Origin: Dolichospermum flos-aquae CCAP 1403/13F
Lineage (GTDB): Bacteria; Cyanobacteriota; Cyanobacteriia; Cyanobacteriales; Nostocaceae
Length of the DNA stretch: 64,000 nt
NCBI RefSeq assembly: GCF_012516395.1
Contig: NZ_CP051206.1
Span: forward strand, 434,001 to 498,000
Direction: 5' to 3'
Positions 46,167 through 56,019 of this stretch are shown here, one piece after another (position 1 is the first letter of the stretch; each line of letters opens with the position of its first letter). The notes below the pieces were generated by a model that was given only the letters and a program-made list of their open reading frames with translations, was not told the origin of the DNA and did no database searches. The position numbers and the translations under genes were made by a program.

Positions 46167-46827
46167 AAATTTTTATTGATCATGATCAATGAATTTAACA
46201 TCAGATTCTGTTTTAGCTAAAAAAAAGAAATATTCAGAAATTATGACTGGTACTCAGGGAAGATGGTAAGTAGGTGAACACAATAAAACCAAACTGTGTA
46301 AAGAAACGTAAAATCGCTGAAAACTTCTTTACTCTTTACTCTTTACTCTTGCCTCTTGCCTCTTGCCTAGTGCTATAACGACAGTTTTCAACGCCAACCT
46401 ACTTAATAGGGCATTGATTTTAGAGGGAAAGTTAGGCAGATTTTTCTGATTTTGGGAAGTTAATTCCGGATATTTTACCGTTGAGTCGAGAACTTTTCTC
46501 GCCAAAACAAGCTCTTTAAAGATCACCCCACCCCCAACCTCCACCTCGAAGAGCGAGGAGGGGGTTATGATGTAGTTTATTCAAGTGCATACCGCCATAT
46601 CGCACAATATTTCATCAGAATCAAAAACCGTTGTCATAATAGGTCAGGAGTGTGGATTAAATAAAGTGCAAAAGATAGGGTGTGTAAAGCTATGCGACCA
46701 TGGCTACGCTAAAGCAAAGCCTAATGCCCCATTTCCGATCAAATCAGAATTGCAGGTTATTAAATTTGCGTTCCTAAGAGTGCTATAACCCAGTTAATTA
46801 TCTGCTCATTTAAGACTGAAAAACCCT
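46167..46827. other. Intergenic region, MITE plus no gene
   Basis: 661 bp. Contains the MITE at 46269-46403 and a GC-rich palindrome at ~46525-46565 (caccccacccccaacc / gaggaggggg). Small open frames here lack codon or family support. Confidence 0.5.
46267..46405 (+). mobile_element. MITE with AGTAGGTG ends, complete copy
   Basis: 46269-46403: AGTAGGTGAACACAATAAAA at the left and CAACCTACT at the right, between TA dinucleotides. The interior contains tctttactctttactcttta and cttgcctcttgcctcttgcc runs shared with 42090. Confidence 0.65.
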
Positions 46828-48375
46828 ATGTTAGCAGGCACAATTTTGCAGAATGGAAAATATACCATCCTCCAGGAAATAGGGCGGGGCGGATTTGGTG
46901 TTACCTTTAAAGCTATGCACCACTATTTAGGTCAAGAAGTGGTGATGAAAACTATCAATGAGAGGTTGCGACAACATCCCGATTTCCCTAAGTTCCAGCG
47001 CCAATTTCAAGATGAAGCTAAAAGATTAGCCGCTTGTGTTCATCCTCATATTGTCCGGGTAAGTGACTTTTTTGAGGAAGATAGTTTACCTTATATGGTG
47101 ATGGAATACATTCGCGGAGACACCTTAGGTGCAGCATTTGTTTTACCAGGAATACCCCTACCAGAAGCTACAGCCATTCATTATATCCGTCAAATAGGCG
47201 CAGCATTGCAGGTTGTACATAATAATGGTTTATTGCACCGAGATATTAAACCAGATAATATTATTTTGCGTCAAGGAACGCAGGAAGTAGTGCTAATTGA
47301 TTTTGGCATTGCTAGAGAATTTAATAACGGGGCAAAACAGACACATACAGGTTTAGTCAGTGAAGGTTATGCACCCATTGAACAGTATCTAACCCAAGCA
47401 CAACGAACAGCAGCTACAGATGTTTATGGCTTAGCAGCGACTTTATATGCACTGTTAACTGCACAAGTTCCTATACCTGCATTACTGCGAGATCGGGAAA
47501 AAATGCCCTCTCCCCGTGAATTACAACCTCATCTGAGTGGGGCTGTGAATCAAGCAGTTAGCCGAGGAATGGCTGTAGAACCTCAGTTTCGTCCGACAAC
47601 AGTAGCAGAATGGCTGCAACTACTACCGGGAAATGGGCTAAATGTGACATCATCAACTTTAGCGACTCAAGCAGTACAGACTATTAATTTATCGGATTTA
47701 AAATCCAAAAATTTCCTCAAAAAAGCTACTCCCCGTCCTATTGCTACACCACCAAAAGTCGCAAATACAGGCAAAAAAGCAGGTGTATCGAAGGGAATTG
47801 TGAGCATTAGTATTGCCTTAATTGCCGCTACGGCAGGTTTTAGTATGACGCAGATATTATCAAAACCTAATTTACAATCATCACCTAAACCAGTTATTAA
47901 ACAATCTACTTCCGAATCTATTCCACCCAAACCTGTCGTGGAAATATCACCATCATCTCCAAATCAAAAAATTCAAAATTCCTCTTTTAATGAATCTGTA
48001 CCACTGAGAGTCAGGAGAAAACGCAAAAATACTCCTGTTTCCCCAGAACCAACCCCTACTAATAATAGTAGTGATGAAGAAAAAGCCCCTGAGAATAACA
48101 ACTCTCAGCCCACTCCAACCCCGAATACTACAATTAATAAATCAACACCGGTTGTGACTTCTTCACCATCCTTAATGGATACCCTGCGTGACGCTAAAGA
48201 ATCCCAGAAAGCTTCTCCACCTCCAGAAAATACTGCACCGGAATCTAATCCCGTAGTCACCCCACCCCAGGAATCTCAACCAGAAAATTCTTCGGCTGTA
48301 GTAGTTCCAACTGTAGAAATAAACCAAAATCAAGTGCCGGAAAGTCCGCAGCAAAAGGAAGAAAAACCGCAATAA
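46828..48375 (+). CDS. Serine/threonine protein kinase with proline-rich tail
   Basis: A 515-residue Pkn-type kinase. Glycine loop [11 protein letters not shown] (~19-29), VAIK-like VVMKTI, catalytic loop [11 protein letters not shown] (IDFGIA). A TM segment at ~325-345 ([18 protein letters not shown]) is followed by a long Pro/Ser/Asn-rich extracytoplasmic tail ending in low complexity. A standard membrane kinase, unlike the soluble triad kinase at 7644. Confidence 0.9.
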   Translation: MLAGTILQNGKYTILQEIGRGGFGVTFKAMHHYLGQEVVMKTINERLRQHPDFPKFQRQFQDEAKRLAACVHPHIVRVSDFFEEDSLPYMVMEYIRGDTLGAAFVLPGIPLPEATAIHYIRQIGAALQVVHNNGLLHRDIKPDNIILRQGTQEVVLIDFGIAREFNNGAKQTHTGLVSEGYAPIEQYLTQAQRTAATDVYGLAATLYALLTAQVPIPALLRDREKMPSPRELQPHLSGAVNQAVSRGMAVEPQFRPTTVAEWLQLLPGNGLNVTSSTLATQAVQTINLSDLKSKNFLKKATPRPIATPPKVANTGKKAGVSKGIVSISIALIAATAGFSMTQILSKPNLQSSPKPVIKQSTSESIPPKPVVEISPSSPNQKIQNSSFNESVPLRVRRKRKNTPVSPEPTPTNNSSDEEKAPENNNSQPTPTPNTTINKSTPVVTSSPSLMDTLRDAKESQKASPPPENTAPESNPVVTPPQESQPENSSAVVVPTVEINQNQVPESPQQKEEKPQ

Positions 48376-48391
48376 TCATTATTTGAATCAA

Positions 48392-48476
48392 CGGAGAGGG
48401 GGGGATTCGAACCCCCGTTGAGTTTCCCCAAAACGCATTTCGAGTGCGTCACCATCAACCACTCGGACACCTCTCC
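48392..48476 (-). tRNA. tRNA-Ser (anticodon CGA)
   Basis: Minus strand begins GGAGAGGTGTCCGAGTGGTT, has the anticodon stem-loop ACGCA-CTCGAAA-TGCGT (anticodon CGA), a long variable arm typical of class II tRNA, T-loop GGTTCGAATCC, and the 3' acceptor CCTCTCC plus discriminator G. CCA is not encoded. Confidence 0.95.
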
Positions 48477-48493
48477 AACATCAACTGTGAATT

Positions 48494-48689
48494 GACACTC
48501 CCCGGTCTAAAGACACGGGGATTCTATAGAGAGTTTCAGTCTATATCTCTCAGTTATCCCAGCTTCAGGCATTGCCTTAAATATTTGGGTTCTTGCCCTG
48601 ATCCTGTTTGCCATTACTGGCAGAATCATCTCTGACAAGCGTAACTTTCCGAGAGTCCCCCGGTAGGTTTTTAATGTCTTTGCTGACAA
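48494..48689 (-). mobile_element. IS200/IS605-type element remnant (TnpB tail and right end)
   Basis: A 60-residue minus-strand frame (48507-48689) ends RLKLSIESPCL, resembling TnpB C-terminal tails. Its stop lies inside AATCCCCGTGTCTTTAGACC-GGGGAGTGTCAA, a hairpin that recurs at 14325-14353. This is the layout of the TnpB stop and guide-RNA-bearing right end. No catalytic part remains. Confidence 0.5.
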
Positions 48690-48802
48690 TTTAATTGTCT
48701 CACGAATATGGATTAAAATTTGAAATTATTTCAAATTTTTAAATTAATGTCAATGCAGGATAAAGGAAAGCCTCTAGCCTTCATCCCTTGTCTAAAGCAC
48801 AG

Positions 48803-48831
48803 ATGTAGCTGACTAAGTCAGCTACATCTTC
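48803..48831. repeat. Perfect 12-bp-arm palindrome
   Basis: GATGTAGCTGAC-taa-GTCAGCTACATC. In the same stretch a minus-strand frame ends with MPKTLEDVADLVSYICALDK, so it may be a coding remnant as well as a hairpin. Confidence 0.5.
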
Positions 48832-48909
48832 AAGGGTTTTCGGCATTTCCCTTATAAAAACTTCACTAGTACCACCAAAAATTATAACACAACCTATTGA
48901 AAATATCAA

Positions 48910-48935
48910 ACTTTGCGTCTTTGCTCCTTTGTGCC
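48910..48935 (-). repeat. Dispersed CGCAAAG-rich repeat, inverted
   Basis: Complement of GGCACAAAGGAGCAAAGACG-CAAAG, matching 15742 and 28623. Confidence 0.5.
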
Positions 48936-48981
48936 TACCCGGCGGGATCTCTCTTAGAGATTGCGCGAAACATAAATTCAT

Positions 48982-49677
48982 TTAACTTAATCGTCCATAA
49001 CGGGCTGTCATCACAGTTTCGGGATGAGATTGATTATATAACCAAGCCCACATTTGATCACCAAAAGAAAAATGCCACCATTCTCTAGGATTACGTTGAA
49101 ATCCAGCTTTTAACATTACATCCCGTAATAATTGCCGGTTAGCATTATAGCCTTGATGACTATGAATATAATATTCTGGATGCGATCGCTCGGACATCTC
49201 ATCAATGGGTGAACCCATATCCACAATTACCCCAACATCATTGACTAGAGTAATATCCACCGCAGCCCCCGTACTGTGGGGAGGAGGGGTTTTCATATCT
49301 AAACTGGGTACAGCCCAAATTTCATAAACCGCTGTCCAGATATCTTCCCGTTGCTGGGGTAATAATTCCTTTTCCGTCAAACCCTGTTCTCGCAACGCTT
49401 CCCCAAAGCTGTAATCTACCATAAATTGCTGGACAGCTACAGGCCGATAAGCATCGAATATCTGAATAGACCAATGGGGATGTAGTAATTGTAAATGATT
49501 TTGCGCCTGAATTAAATTTTCAACAACACTTTGACGCAAGTAATAAGGTGAATTTCCGCCATAATTAGCACCTAACTTTTGATAAGGGTGAGGAGATTCC
49601 ACCGCAAACAATTCTAGAGGAATTTTAACTAAAGGTTCACCACATTCAATAATGGGGATTTGGTAATAAGGTCGCAT
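48982..49677 (-). CDS. D-alanyl-D-alanine dipeptidase (VanX/DdpX family)
   Basis: A 231-residue zinc dipeptidase. Conserved segments: IFDAYRP, PPHSTGAAVDITL (zinc-binding His and Asp), and EWWHFSFGD (catalytic Glu and second zinc His). It hydrolyses D-Ala-D-Ala, releasing D-Ala for wall recycling or nutrition. No signal peptide, so cytoplasmic. Not part of a vancomycin-resistance operon here. Confidence 0.9.
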   Translation of the reverse strand: MRPYYQIPIIECGEPLVKIPLELFAVESPHPYQKLGANYGGNSPYYLRQSVVENLIQAQNHLQLLHPHWSIQIFDAYRPVAVQQFMVDYSFGEALREQGLTEKELLPQQREDIWTAVYEIWAVPSLDMKTPPPHSTGAAVDITLVNDVGVIVDMGSPIDEMSERSHPEYYIHSHQGYNANRQLLRDVMLKAGFQRNPREWWHFSFGDQMWAWLYNQSHPETVMTARYGRLS

Positions 49678-49837
49678 TTTAACGCTTGTGAAATTCTATG
49701 TTTTCAAACTCTGACTCTCTGAGGCTCTGCACCTGGAGCGTGTTAGCGAAGCGGGGGAAAGCCCGATAAAATCATATTCTGAATCAGAAATTCCTAAAAA
49801 ACTATCCGTGTAATCCAGTAATCCCTTAAATCCGTGT

Positions 49838-50089
49838 TCACTCTTCATGCTGACAACAAGATTTTTCTTTCACATCTGGAACAGGATCATAACCTCCTGG
49901 ATGAAAAGGATGACAGCGTAAAATCCGCATGATAGCCATCCAACTACCCCGAAATACCCCAAACTGTTCAATAGCTTGAATCGCATACATAGAACAAGTA
50001 GGTTGAAAGCGACAAGTTGGGGGAAACAGGGGAGAAATAAAGAAGCGATAACCCTTAATTAGCCAAATCAATAATATTTTCATGTCCAA
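49838..50089 (-). CDS. yidD: Membrane protein insertion efficiency factor YidD
   Basis: An 83-residue Yid[57 protein letters not shown]. The conserved cysteines and the HPGGYDP motif are present. Aids YidC-dependent membrane insertion. Divergent from the neighbouring kinase gene. Confidence 0.93.
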   Translation of the reverse strand: MDMKILLIWLIKGYRFFISPLFPPTCRFQPTCSMYAIQAIEQFGVFRGSWMAIMRILRCHPFHPGGYDPVPDVKEKSCCQHEE

Positions 50090-50134
50090 AGCTCATAAAG
50101 TAGAATTAAAGTTAAAAATACCTCTATTCCCTCA

Positions 50135-50842
50135 TTGTTTAACACATTCCTCAGCTTAGAAAACCTTTCCCCATTGTCGCTGCAAATTGCCCCCGCTGCG
50201 GCTTGGGTAGGATTAATTATCTGCATTGCTTGGGTAGTTAGTCGTTTTACTGATAGTGAACCGGAAATCATTCGTAAAATCGTGCATATTGGTACAGGTA
50301 ACGTAATTTTAATTGCTTGGTGGTTAGATATTCCCTCTTTTGTGGGAATTACTGCGGCAATTTTTGCGGGTATTATCACCTTGTTATCTTATCAATTCCC
50401 TATTCTTCCTGGTATTAATAGTGTCGGTCGTCAAAGTTTAGGAACATTTTTCTATGCTGTGAGTATAGGTGTTTTAGTGGGTATTTTTTGGTATTTACAC
50501 CAACCCCAATATGCTGTTTTAGGAATTATGACTATGGCTTGGGGAGATGGATTAGCTGCTTTAATTGGGAAACGGTTTGGTAAACATAAATATGTGGTTT
50601 TTGGTTCTCAAAAAAGCTGGGAAGGTTCTTTAACAGTGACTTTAATTAGTTATTTTATTTGTGTAACTCTTTTACTGGTTACTCAAGGTAATATTTGGCA
50701 AACTTGGATGGTTTCCTTAATTGTCGCCGTAATCGCCACGATTTTAGAAGCCTTTTCTTTTTTGGGCATAGATAATTTAACAGTTCCTATCGGTAGTGCT
50801 ACCTGTGCTTATTTGTTAAATCAGTTACTCTCTCATTACTGA
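50135..50842 (+). CDS. Polyprenol/phytol kinase family membrane protein
   Basis: A 235-residue protein (TTG start at 50135, or a later start) with about seven hydrophobic spans. Signature RKIVHIGTGN near the first loop, TMAWGDGLAALIGKRFGKHK and GSQKSWEGSLT match the SEC59/DGK1/VTE5 CTP-dependent kinase family. In cyanobacteria the likely substrate is phytol, recycling chlorophyll side chains for tocopherol or chlorophyll synthesis. Confidence 0.82.
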   Translation: MFNTFLSLENLSPLSLQIAPAAAWVGLIICIAWVVSRFTDSEPEIIRKIVHIGTGNVILIAWWLDIPSFVGITAAIFAGIITLLSYQFPILPGINSVGRQSLGTFFYAVSIGVLVGIFWYLHQPQYAVLGIMTMAWGDGLAALIGKRFGKHKYVVFGSQKSWEGSLTVTLISYFICVTLLLVTQGNIWQTWMVSLIVAVIATILEAFSFLGIDNLTVPIGSATCAYLLNQLLSHY

Positions 50843-51176
50843 ATAATTCCTGATCTAGCAAAATGATTTTTCTGAAATTAGAGATATCTAAAAACATAGA
50901 TATTTAATTTTCTGTTGAGTAGAAATCCGAATAAATTCATATATTCAGAGTTTTCTGTAAAAACCACAAATATACATTGTGCAGATTTTATGTGAGCTAG
51001 GATTAATCTTTTAATAATACTATTCTAGTAATTAAAAACTATTTTGTCTCTACTTTTAGAGGTAAATTTGCAAACTTTATTTTCTACCCGTAGGTTTATG
51101 AATTCTTAGGCAACAATGCTTATAGTTGAGTTGTTAGGTGATGGAACACCTAATTACGTAAGTGAGGCTAATAATT
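50843..51176. promoter_or_regulatory. Upstream region of the first precursor-peptide gene
   Basis: 334 bp, A/T-rich, no gene. It ends with AGTGAGGCTAATAATTGTGT, whose GAGGCTAATAAT segment is repeated in front of two other precursor genes (57230, 57722) and approximated at 58290. This marks GTG 51177 as the start and suggests shared translational control. Confidence 0.6.
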
Positions 51177-51539
51177 GTGTTAAATCAAATCAACGCATCC
51201 GATTTGCTTGTTGCTTTATCTGATCAACAACAAGAAATAGTGACTGGTGGGGCTGACTTTGAACTAGCTGCTAGTAACTATGCTAACAAGGGATCGCTCT
51301 TAATGGGATCAAGTGTCTCCGGTCCTCAAGGTAGTAGTGCTAACTCCGCAGGTAAGTCTAATACCATATTGACTGCGGGACAAGATTTCTTAGGTTTAGG
51401 TGCAGACCTTCCTGCTGGTGTAGGGGCTTTAGGTCCAGCAGTGCTACCAACTGATGCTGCAATTACAGCCCCAGTCGCAGCTCCTGGACCTATAGCTGCA
51501 ATTGGAACATTAGGTGCAACTGGTACGGTTATTCAGTAA
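51177..51539 (+). CDS. Double-glycine-leader precursor peptide, long core
   Basis: A 120-residue peptide from GTG 51177. Leader LNQINASDLLVALSDQQQEI then VTGG, the double-glycine-type cleavage site. The ~95-residue core is rich in Gly, Ala, Ser and Pro with no cysteine (ASNYANKGSLLMGSSVSGPQ, GPAVLPTDAAITAPVAAPGP). First gene before the HlyD/C39-ABC exporter. Likely a secreted peptide or bacteriocin-like substrate; no modification enzyme is nearby. Confidence 0.75.
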   Translation: MLNQINASDLLVALSDQQQEIVTGGADFELAASNYANKGSLLMGSSVSGPQGSSANSAGKSNTILTAGQDFLGLGADLPAGVGALGPAVLPTDAAITAPVAAPGPIAAIGTLGATGTVIQ

Positions 51540-51588
51540 ATACGAGACTCTAAGCCTATAATTTGCCCAATGTCAAAGCAGCACTAAA

Positions 51589-51799
51589 CTAGTACACTGC
51601 GGCGTAAGTGAATGAACCATTTTTAAGCCTTGCAATCAGTCAAATTTTCGCAGCTTTTAATGGTCATTTTATTTACGCCGTGTTGTACTAGTACCGCAGA
51701 GTGGTATTGAAAATTAAGAATTAAAAACTAAAAAAGCAAATTACACCAGCTTTTTAAGGATTTTTAATGGTTACTTATTTTCGCCACTCTGCACTGCTA
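51589..51799. repeat. Two adjoining MITE-like palindromes
   Basis: 51589-51691 has inverted ends CTAGTACACTGCGGCGTAAG / TTTACGCCGTGTTGTACTAG. 51688-51799 has CTAGTACCGCAGAGTGG / CCACTCTGCACTGCTAG. They share CTAG at the junction. The remaining 348 bp up to the HlyD gene hold no gene I can support. Confidence 0.65.
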
Positions 51800-52147
51800 G
51801 TCAACAACTTTTTTAGACAACAAAGGGGGTTAGAGGAGATGACAATAACTTGCTCAACGTAAGTGAGGACTTTGAGAAAGTTTGATTCTTCTCCCCCATT
51901 TTCTTCACGCTTAATCCGCATCGAAGATTTGAGAAAGATAATTCCCACAACTAGGGCATAACCATCTCTACCCCCTTCACTAAATTATAACCGATGATCA
52001 AATTAATTTTCACAATGTGAATAGAGAAATTTAATTGTTTTTATTGCTGTCAATTTATTACCTAAGATAGTTACTTTTCGGCTGCATGATAGTAGTAATT
52101 TCTATCTTAGGTGAGACTATTTTAGTCCTAATCAAAGGTGTAATCCC

Positions 52148-53656
52148 GTGAACTCCTTACAGAGTCAAAATAACAATTCTCCCTATAATTTAAATAACTC
52201 GACTACAGAGGATTTGCATATACTAGAAGCTAATGAGTTTCTCCCCCATATCGGTAAATGGATTCATATCGGTGGGGGGGTAATGATTAGTATGTTTGTA
52301 GTGGCTGTGAGTCTTAGTTCTGTCCTCTATTACAACATCACAGTTAAAGTCCCTGCAACTATCCGACCATTGGGAGAATTACGGTTAGTTGAATCTGGCA
52401 TGACGGGAACTGTGAAAAGAATTGTCGTTAAAGAAGATCAGCTAGTAAATAAAGGAGAAATAATTGCTTATATTGATGACTCCCAACTGCAATCTCAAAA
52501 AAGACAACTGCAAAATACTATCCAGCAAAGTCAATTACAACTTATTCAAATTGATGCTCAAATTAATCAGGTCAATACTCAAATAATTTCTCAAACCAAC
52601 TTAAATGAGCGGACAATTATAGCTGTACAAGCTGAATTGGCTGGAACTAAGCGCAACTATAACGATCAGCAAATTAAAGCTGGTGCGGAAATGACACAAG
52701 CTAAAATAGCGATAAATTTAGCAAATGAGCAACTAGCAAGATTACAAAAAGAAAGGGTGTTAATAGCCACTGTCCAAGAAGCAGAAGCAGCATTAAAACT
52801 GGCTACTTTACAGCGCGATCGCTTACAGAGTATAGTTACATCAGGAGCAATATCTCGCAATTTAGTTGAAGAAAAAGAACAAGCTGTTAAATCGGCTCAA
52901 GCCAAATTGGAACAAGCTAAATCTAGCACTAAAAATCTCCAAGAAGAAAAAGAACAAGCTGTTAAATTAGCCCAAATAAACTTACAAAAAGCCAAAATTG
53001 CCGTTAATCCCAGTAATGCAAATGTGACAATTGCCTTAGAAAGAATTAGGCAGGAAAAAGCCAGAGGTGAAAGCAATTTAGCCGCTTTAAAAAAAGAACG
53101 AGAAACATTAATTCAGCAACGGTTAGAATTACAAAAACAACAGATTCGCACTCATCAAGAATTACAACAGTTAGACAATGATTTAAATAAAAGTGTGATT
53201 CGTTCCCCAGCTAATGGCACACTCATGCAGCTCAAACTTCGCAATCCTGGACAGGTTGTCCAACTCAGTGAAGCTCTTGCTCAAATTGCTCCTGTGGATG
53301 CTCCTTTAATCATTAAAGCTCAAGTTTCTGCTAAAGATATTGACAAAGTAAAACCTGGTCAAATAGTACAAATGCAGGTTTCAGCTTGTCCCTATCCAGA
53401 CTATGGAACTCTCAAGGGAATTGTAAAAACAATTGGAGCAGATGTCCTAGCAATTCCCCAAAATAATTCAATTATTAGCACACCCCAGGTAGCTACTTAT
53501 CAAATAAATATTGAACCACAAAATCTATTTTTAGCAAAAGGAAATCATGTATGTGATCTCAAATCTGGTATGGAAGGACGCGCGGACATTATTTCTCGTC
53601 AAGAAACTATCATGCAATTTATTCTCAGAAAAAGTAAATTAATCACCAATTTATAA
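52148..53656 (+). CDS. HlyD-family membrane-fusion protein for peptide export
   Basis: A 502-residue adaptor (GTG start). One TM helix at ~45-65 (GGVMISMFVVAVSLSSVLYY), then a biotinyl/lipoyl-like half (VKVPATIRPLGELRLVESGM), a long alpha-helical coiled coil (~115-340, QSQLQLIQIDAQINQVNTQI, KEKEQAVKSAQAKLEQAK-type repeats), the second lipoyl half (VIRSPANGTLMQLKLRNPGQ) and a beta-barrel domain. It links the inner-membrane ABC exporter encoded 123 bp downstream to an outer-membrane channel. Confidence 0.9.
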   Translation: MNSLQSQNNNSPYNLNNSTTEDLHILEANEFLPHIGKWIHIGGGVMISMFVVAVSLSSVLYYNITVKVPATIRPLGELRLVESGMTGTVKRIVVKEDQLVNKGEIIAYIDDSQLQSQKRQLQNTIQQSQLQLIQIDAQINQVNTQIISQTNLNERTIIAVQAELAGTKRNYNDQQIKAGAEMTQAKIAINLANEQLARLQKERVLIATVQEAEAALKLATLQRDRLQSIVTSGAISRNLVEEKEQAVKSAQAKLEQAKSSTKNLQEEKEQAVKLAQINLQKAKIAVNPSNANVTIALERIRQEKARGESNLAALKKERETLIQQRLELQKQQIRTHQELQQLDNDLNKSVIRSPANGTLMQLKLRNPGQVVQLSEALAQIAPVDAPLIIKAQVSAKDIDKVKPGQIVQMQVSACPYPDYGTLKGIVKTIGADVLAIPQNNSIISTPQVATYQINIEPQNLFLAKGNHVCDLKSGMEGRADIISRQETIMQFILRKSKLITNL

Positions 53657-53779
53657 ATAAGGATTGAGGTTTGGTTAAGTAATAGCACAACCCGACAAAA
53701 ACAGCACAATAGAACAAAGACTTGCATAAAGTTGGGTTTCCTATCGTCAACTCAACCTACTAAACTTTTTTGGATAATT

Positions 53780-55948
53780 ATGTTCAATATCTTTAAAAAT
53801 CATCAAAATTATCAGTGTACTTTACAGTTAAGTGAAGAAGACTGTGGGGCAGCTTGTTTAGTTTCTATTACCAAGCACTATGGACGCTTTTTAAGCATGA
53901 TTAAAAGCCGAGAAGCTGTGGGGACTGGACAATTAGGAACAACATTATTAGGTTTAAAACGAGGTTCAGAAAATCTCGGTTTCAATGCTAGAGCGGTCAA
54001 AGCTTCTCCAGAAATCATAGACAGAATTACAGAAATTACATTACCTGCAATTATTCATTGGCAAGGCTATCATTGGGTGGTTTTATATGGTAAAAAAGGC
54101 AAAAAATACGTTATTGCCGATCCGGCTGTGGGACTTCGTTATCTGACCAAAGAAGAATTAACCAATGCTTGGAATGGCGTAATGCTCTTATTAGAGCCAG
54201 ATTCAGACCGCTTTTTTGAACAACCCCAAGAACAATCAAAAGGTGGTATCACGCGGTTTTTTTACCGGATTTTACCATTTCGTGGTTTATTAACTCAGGT
54301 TTTAATGATTAATATTGTCCTGGGTTTACTAGCTCTAGGAACTCCTGTTTTAATTCAATTATTGACAGATGATGTTCTCGTGCGTGGAGATGTGCAATTA
54401 CTCACTGTTGTAGTTTCCGCAGTCATAGTTATGAGTTTATTTAGTGGAGGTTTACAAGTATTTCAAGCCTTAATGATTTCTCATTTTGGGCAAAGATTAC
54501 AATTGGGTTTAGTCTTGGAATTTGGTCGTAAACTACTGCAATTACCCTTAAATTATTATGAATCTCGTCGCAGTGGGGAAATTACTAGCCGACTACGAGA
54601 TATTGGCGAAATTAACCAATTAGTATCCCAGATTGTGATTGTTTTACCCAGCCAATTTTTTATTGCTGTGATTTCTTTTTGCTTAATGTTATTTTATAGC
54701 TGGCAATTAACAATAGCAGTTTTATTAATTGCTGCTTTTATGACTTTATCAACCTTACCTTTTTTACCAATTCTTCAGCAAAAAACCCGCAGCCTCTTAG
54801 TTTTAGGAGCAGAAAATCAAGGTGTTTTAGTCGAAACATTTAAGGGCGCACAGGTAATTAAAACTACAAATGCTGCTCCTCAATTTTGGGATGAGTTTCA
54901 AAGTCGGTTTGGTCGTCTAGCAAATCTGGCTTTTAGTACGGTTCAAATAGCAATTATCAACGGGACTATTGCTAAAATTATATCTACAATTGGTGGTGTT
55001 ATCTTGTTAGGATTGGGGAGTATGTTAGTAATTAAAGGCAATTTAAGCATTGGACAAATGTTAGCTTTTAATACTTTGCAAGTCAATGTTTTAGCTTTAA
55101 TCAACTCATTAGTTGGCTTTGTTGATGAATATTTTCGTTCCCAAACAGCAGTTTCTCGATTATTAGAAGTTATTGATGCGACACCGGAAGTGGTGGGAGG
55201 AAGTCAAAAGCCAACTGCACAAATTTCTAGTGTGGCAGATATTAATTGCTCTCATCTTCAATTTCATCACGCAGGTAGAATTGACTTGTTAGATGATTTT
55301 TCTCTTCAGCTTCCTGGAGGAAAAACTATTGCTTTAATTGGTAAATCTGGCTGTGGTAAAAGCACTTTAGCTAAATTATTAGCTGGTTTATATGTCCCAG
55401 ATTCTGGTAATATTCGCATTGGTTTTTTTAATATCCAAGATATTGCTTTAGATTGTTACCGACAACAAGTAGTTTATGTTCCCCAAGAACCTCATTTTTG
55501 GAGTCGGACAATTTTGGAAAACTTCCGTTTGGGTACACCTAATATTTCTTTTGAAGACATAGTTGAAGCTTGTGATATTGCTGATGCAGATGGTTTTATC
55601 AGTCAATTACCTAATAAATATCAAACCGTATTAGGGGAGTTTGGTGCAAATCTTTCTGGGGGACAAAGACAAAGATTAGCGATCGCTCGCGGCATTCTCA
55701 CAAATCCACCTATACTCATTTTAGATGAAGCTACCGCCGGACTAGACCCCATGAGTGAAGCTCATGTTCTAGATCGGCTTTTGGAACATCGTACAGGTAA
55801 AACCACAATTTTAATTACCCATCGTCCTAGCGTCATTCATCGTGCTAATTGGATTGTTCTCATCGAAAAAGGTCAAGTACAAATTCAAGGAACTCCGCAG
55901 ACATTCCTCTCAAAACCCGGAGAGCATTTACAATTTTTAACTGTATAA
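53780..55948 (+). CDS. C39-peptidase ABC exporter (PCAT)
   Basis: A 722-residue bacteriocin-type transporter from ATG 53780. The N-terminal C39 protease has the catalytic Cys in LSEEDCGAACLV, His in GYHWVVLYG and Asp in VIADPAVG. ~155-450 is the six-helix ABC membrane domain. The nucleotide-binding domain has Walker A GKSGCGKST, signature LSGGQRQR, Walker B ILILDEAT and switch His in ITHRPS. It cuts double-glycine leaders and exports the core; the six leader-bearing genes around it are the expected substrates. Confidence 0.95.
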   Translation: MFNIFKNHQNYQCTLQLSEEDCGAACLVSITKHYGRFLSMIKSREAVGTGQLGTTLLGLKRGSENLGFNARAVKASPEIIDRITEITLPAIIHWQGYHWVVLYGKKGKKYVIADPAVGLRYLTKEELTNAWNGVMLLLEPDSDRFFEQPQEQSKGGITRFFYRILPFRGLLTQVLMINIVLGLLALGTPVLIQLLTDDVLVRGDVQLLTVVVSAVIVMSLFSGGLQVFQALMISHFGQRLQLGLVLEFGRKLLQLPLNYYESRRSGEITSRLRDIGEINQLVSQIVIVLPSQFFIAVISFCLMLFYSWQLTIAVLLIAAFMTLSTLPFLPILQQKTRSLLVLGAENQGVLVETFKGAQVIKTTNAAPQFWDEFQSRFGRLANLAFSTVQIAIINGTIAKIISTIGGVILLGLGSMLVIKGNLSIGQMLAFNTLQVNVLALINSLVGFVDEYFRSQTAVSRLLEVIDATPEVVGGSQKPTAQISSVADINCSHLQFHHAGRIDLLDDFSLQLPGGKTIALIGKSGCGKSTLAKLLAGLYVPDSGNIRIGFFNIQDIALDCYRQQVVYVPQEPHFWSRTILENFRLGTPNISFEDIVEACDIADADGFISQLPNKYQTVLGEFGANLSGGQRQRLAIARGILTNPPILILDEATAGLDPMSEAHVLDRLLEHRTGKTTILITHRPSVIHRANWIVLIEKGQVQIQGTPQTFLSKPGEHLQFLTV

Positions 55949-56019
55949 ATGAATATTGTCAAAGTTTTTATTTTCCTATTCTTTAGCCAAACCTAATTAC
56001 TTATGTAAGGAGTAATAAT

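Noticed and set aside
46329-46544. 71-residue minus-strand frame
   Set aside because: It overlaps the MITE and low-complexity repeats; no family similarity.
46585-46788. 67-residue plus-strand frame
   Set aside because: No motif, no ribosome-binding site, intergenic composition.
48781-48981. 66-residue minus-strand frame ending VSYICALDKG
   Set aside because: Its N-terminal part is a dispersed repeat and the rest a palindrome; no coding support beyond length.
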